Positions 6,600-7,031 of a DNA stretch of 7,031 bases are shown here, in pieces. Position numbers and translations under genes: made by a program. The notes below the pieces were generated by a model. The model had not been told where the DNA came from. It ran no database searches and saw only the letters and a list, made by a program, of their open reading frames with translations. This DNA is from Pedobacter sp. (GTDB lineage Bacteria > Bacteroidota > Bacteroidia > Sphingobacteriales > Sphingobacteriaceae), in assembly GCA_030149995.1 (NCBI GenBank), contig JASLGV010000116.1:1-7031 (forward strand), in the 5' to 3' direction. Each line of letters starts with the position of its first letter. The first letter of the stretch is position 1.

Positions 6600-7031
6600 A
6601 TGTTTAAGTTAAACTTAAAAATCGCTTTGCGAAATCTGTGGAAACACAAAGGTTTTTCACTGATTAACATTGGTGGTTTGGCCATTGGACTGGCCAGCTG
6701 TATGATTTTGTTGCTCTATGTTTTTTACGAGTGGAGTTATGATAAGCAATATAAAAACCACGATAAAACATATGTAGTTTATCAGAATGTTGTTGCAAAT
6801 GGCAAAACATTTAGCTGGGCATGGACGCCTAATATAATGGCACAAGAAGTGCAGGAGAAAATTCCTGGTGTTAAATATGCCTCCCATTCTACCTATCTGA
6901 AACACAAATTAATTACGGTTGGGGATAAAAGGTTAAATAGTACAACCGTGTTTGCCGATCAGAATTTTATTAAAATATTTGATTATAAATTTATTAAAGG
7001 CAACCCGGCACAGGTTTTAAAAAATGTAAAC
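6600..7031 (+). CDS. Second, paralogous FtsX/MacB-type permease, N-terminal part (cut by window end)
   Basis: An ATG at 6600 opens a frame that stays open for 144 codons to the last base. It begins MFKLNLKIALRNLWKHKGFS, and the first 50 residues match the upstream permease at 46 positions by eye. The membrane segment (about 20-42) is kept, then the periplasmic MacB-PCD domain begins and diverges, with islands such as KLIT, VFAD and FDYK(F/I)IKGN still aligned without gaps. In the matching region most codons differ only at third positions, so this is an old duplication under purifying selection, not a recent copy. The gap to the previous stop is 54 bp with no terminator, so co-transcription is likely. 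It probably pairs with the same ATPase or forms part of the same exporter. Full length is not visible; about 790 aa would be expected. Confidence 0.93.
   Translation, partial: MFKLNLKIALRNLWKHKGFSLINIGGLAIGLASCMILLLYVFYEWSYDKQYKNHDKTYVVYQNVVANGKTFSWAWTPNIMAQEVQEKIPGVKYASHSTYLKHKLITVGDKRLNSTTVFADQNFIKIFDYKFIKGNPAQVLKNVN

Noticed and set aside
6657..6905. Minus-strand 82-aa ORF within the second permease
   Set aside because: The plus-strand frame is a clear paralogue of the upstream permease, so the antisense frame is a shadow.

Overview
The window looks like chromosomal DNA from a Bacteroidota bacterium, most likely a Sphingobacteriaceae-type organism such as Pedobacter. This is inferred from moderately AT-rich coding, A/T-rich leaders mostly without Shine-Dalgarno sequences, an 'FAQ'-type signal peptide end, and typical Bacteroidota versions of an NtrC-type regulator and of double-FtsX ABC permeases. 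No marker gene fixes the genus.

Layout: (1) Positions 62-1432, minus strand: a complete sigma-54-dependent response regulator (receiver, AAA+, Fis-type helix-turn-helix). Positions 1-61 hold no supportable gene, and no histidine kinase is visible. (2) Positions 1433-1657: a 225-bp divergent control region. It holds two TGT-N10-ACA dyads exactly 21 bp apart and a sigma-54-like -24/-12 element just before the next gene. On the regulator side it holds a small hairpin that includes an AGGAGG. (3) Positions 1658-7031, plus strand: an apparent operon for a MacAB-like tripartite exporter. It runs: membrane-anchored HlyD/MacA-type adaptor, an unrecognised secreted protein of 135 aa, a LolD/MacB-type ATPase, a 785-aa double FtsX permease, and the first 144 codons of a second, paralogous permease cut by the window end.

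Inferred working model: a sensor kinase outside the window phosphorylates the regulator, which binds the paired dyads and activates sigma-54 transcription of the export operon. The ATPase drives one or both large permeases, and the adaptor links them across the periplasm to an outer-membrane channel not seen here. The small secreted protein is the least explained part. The 144-bp gap between ATPase and permease carries a strong hairpin and a perfect 14-bp tandem repeat, so ATPase and permease output may be set separately. The substrate cannot be read from the sequence.
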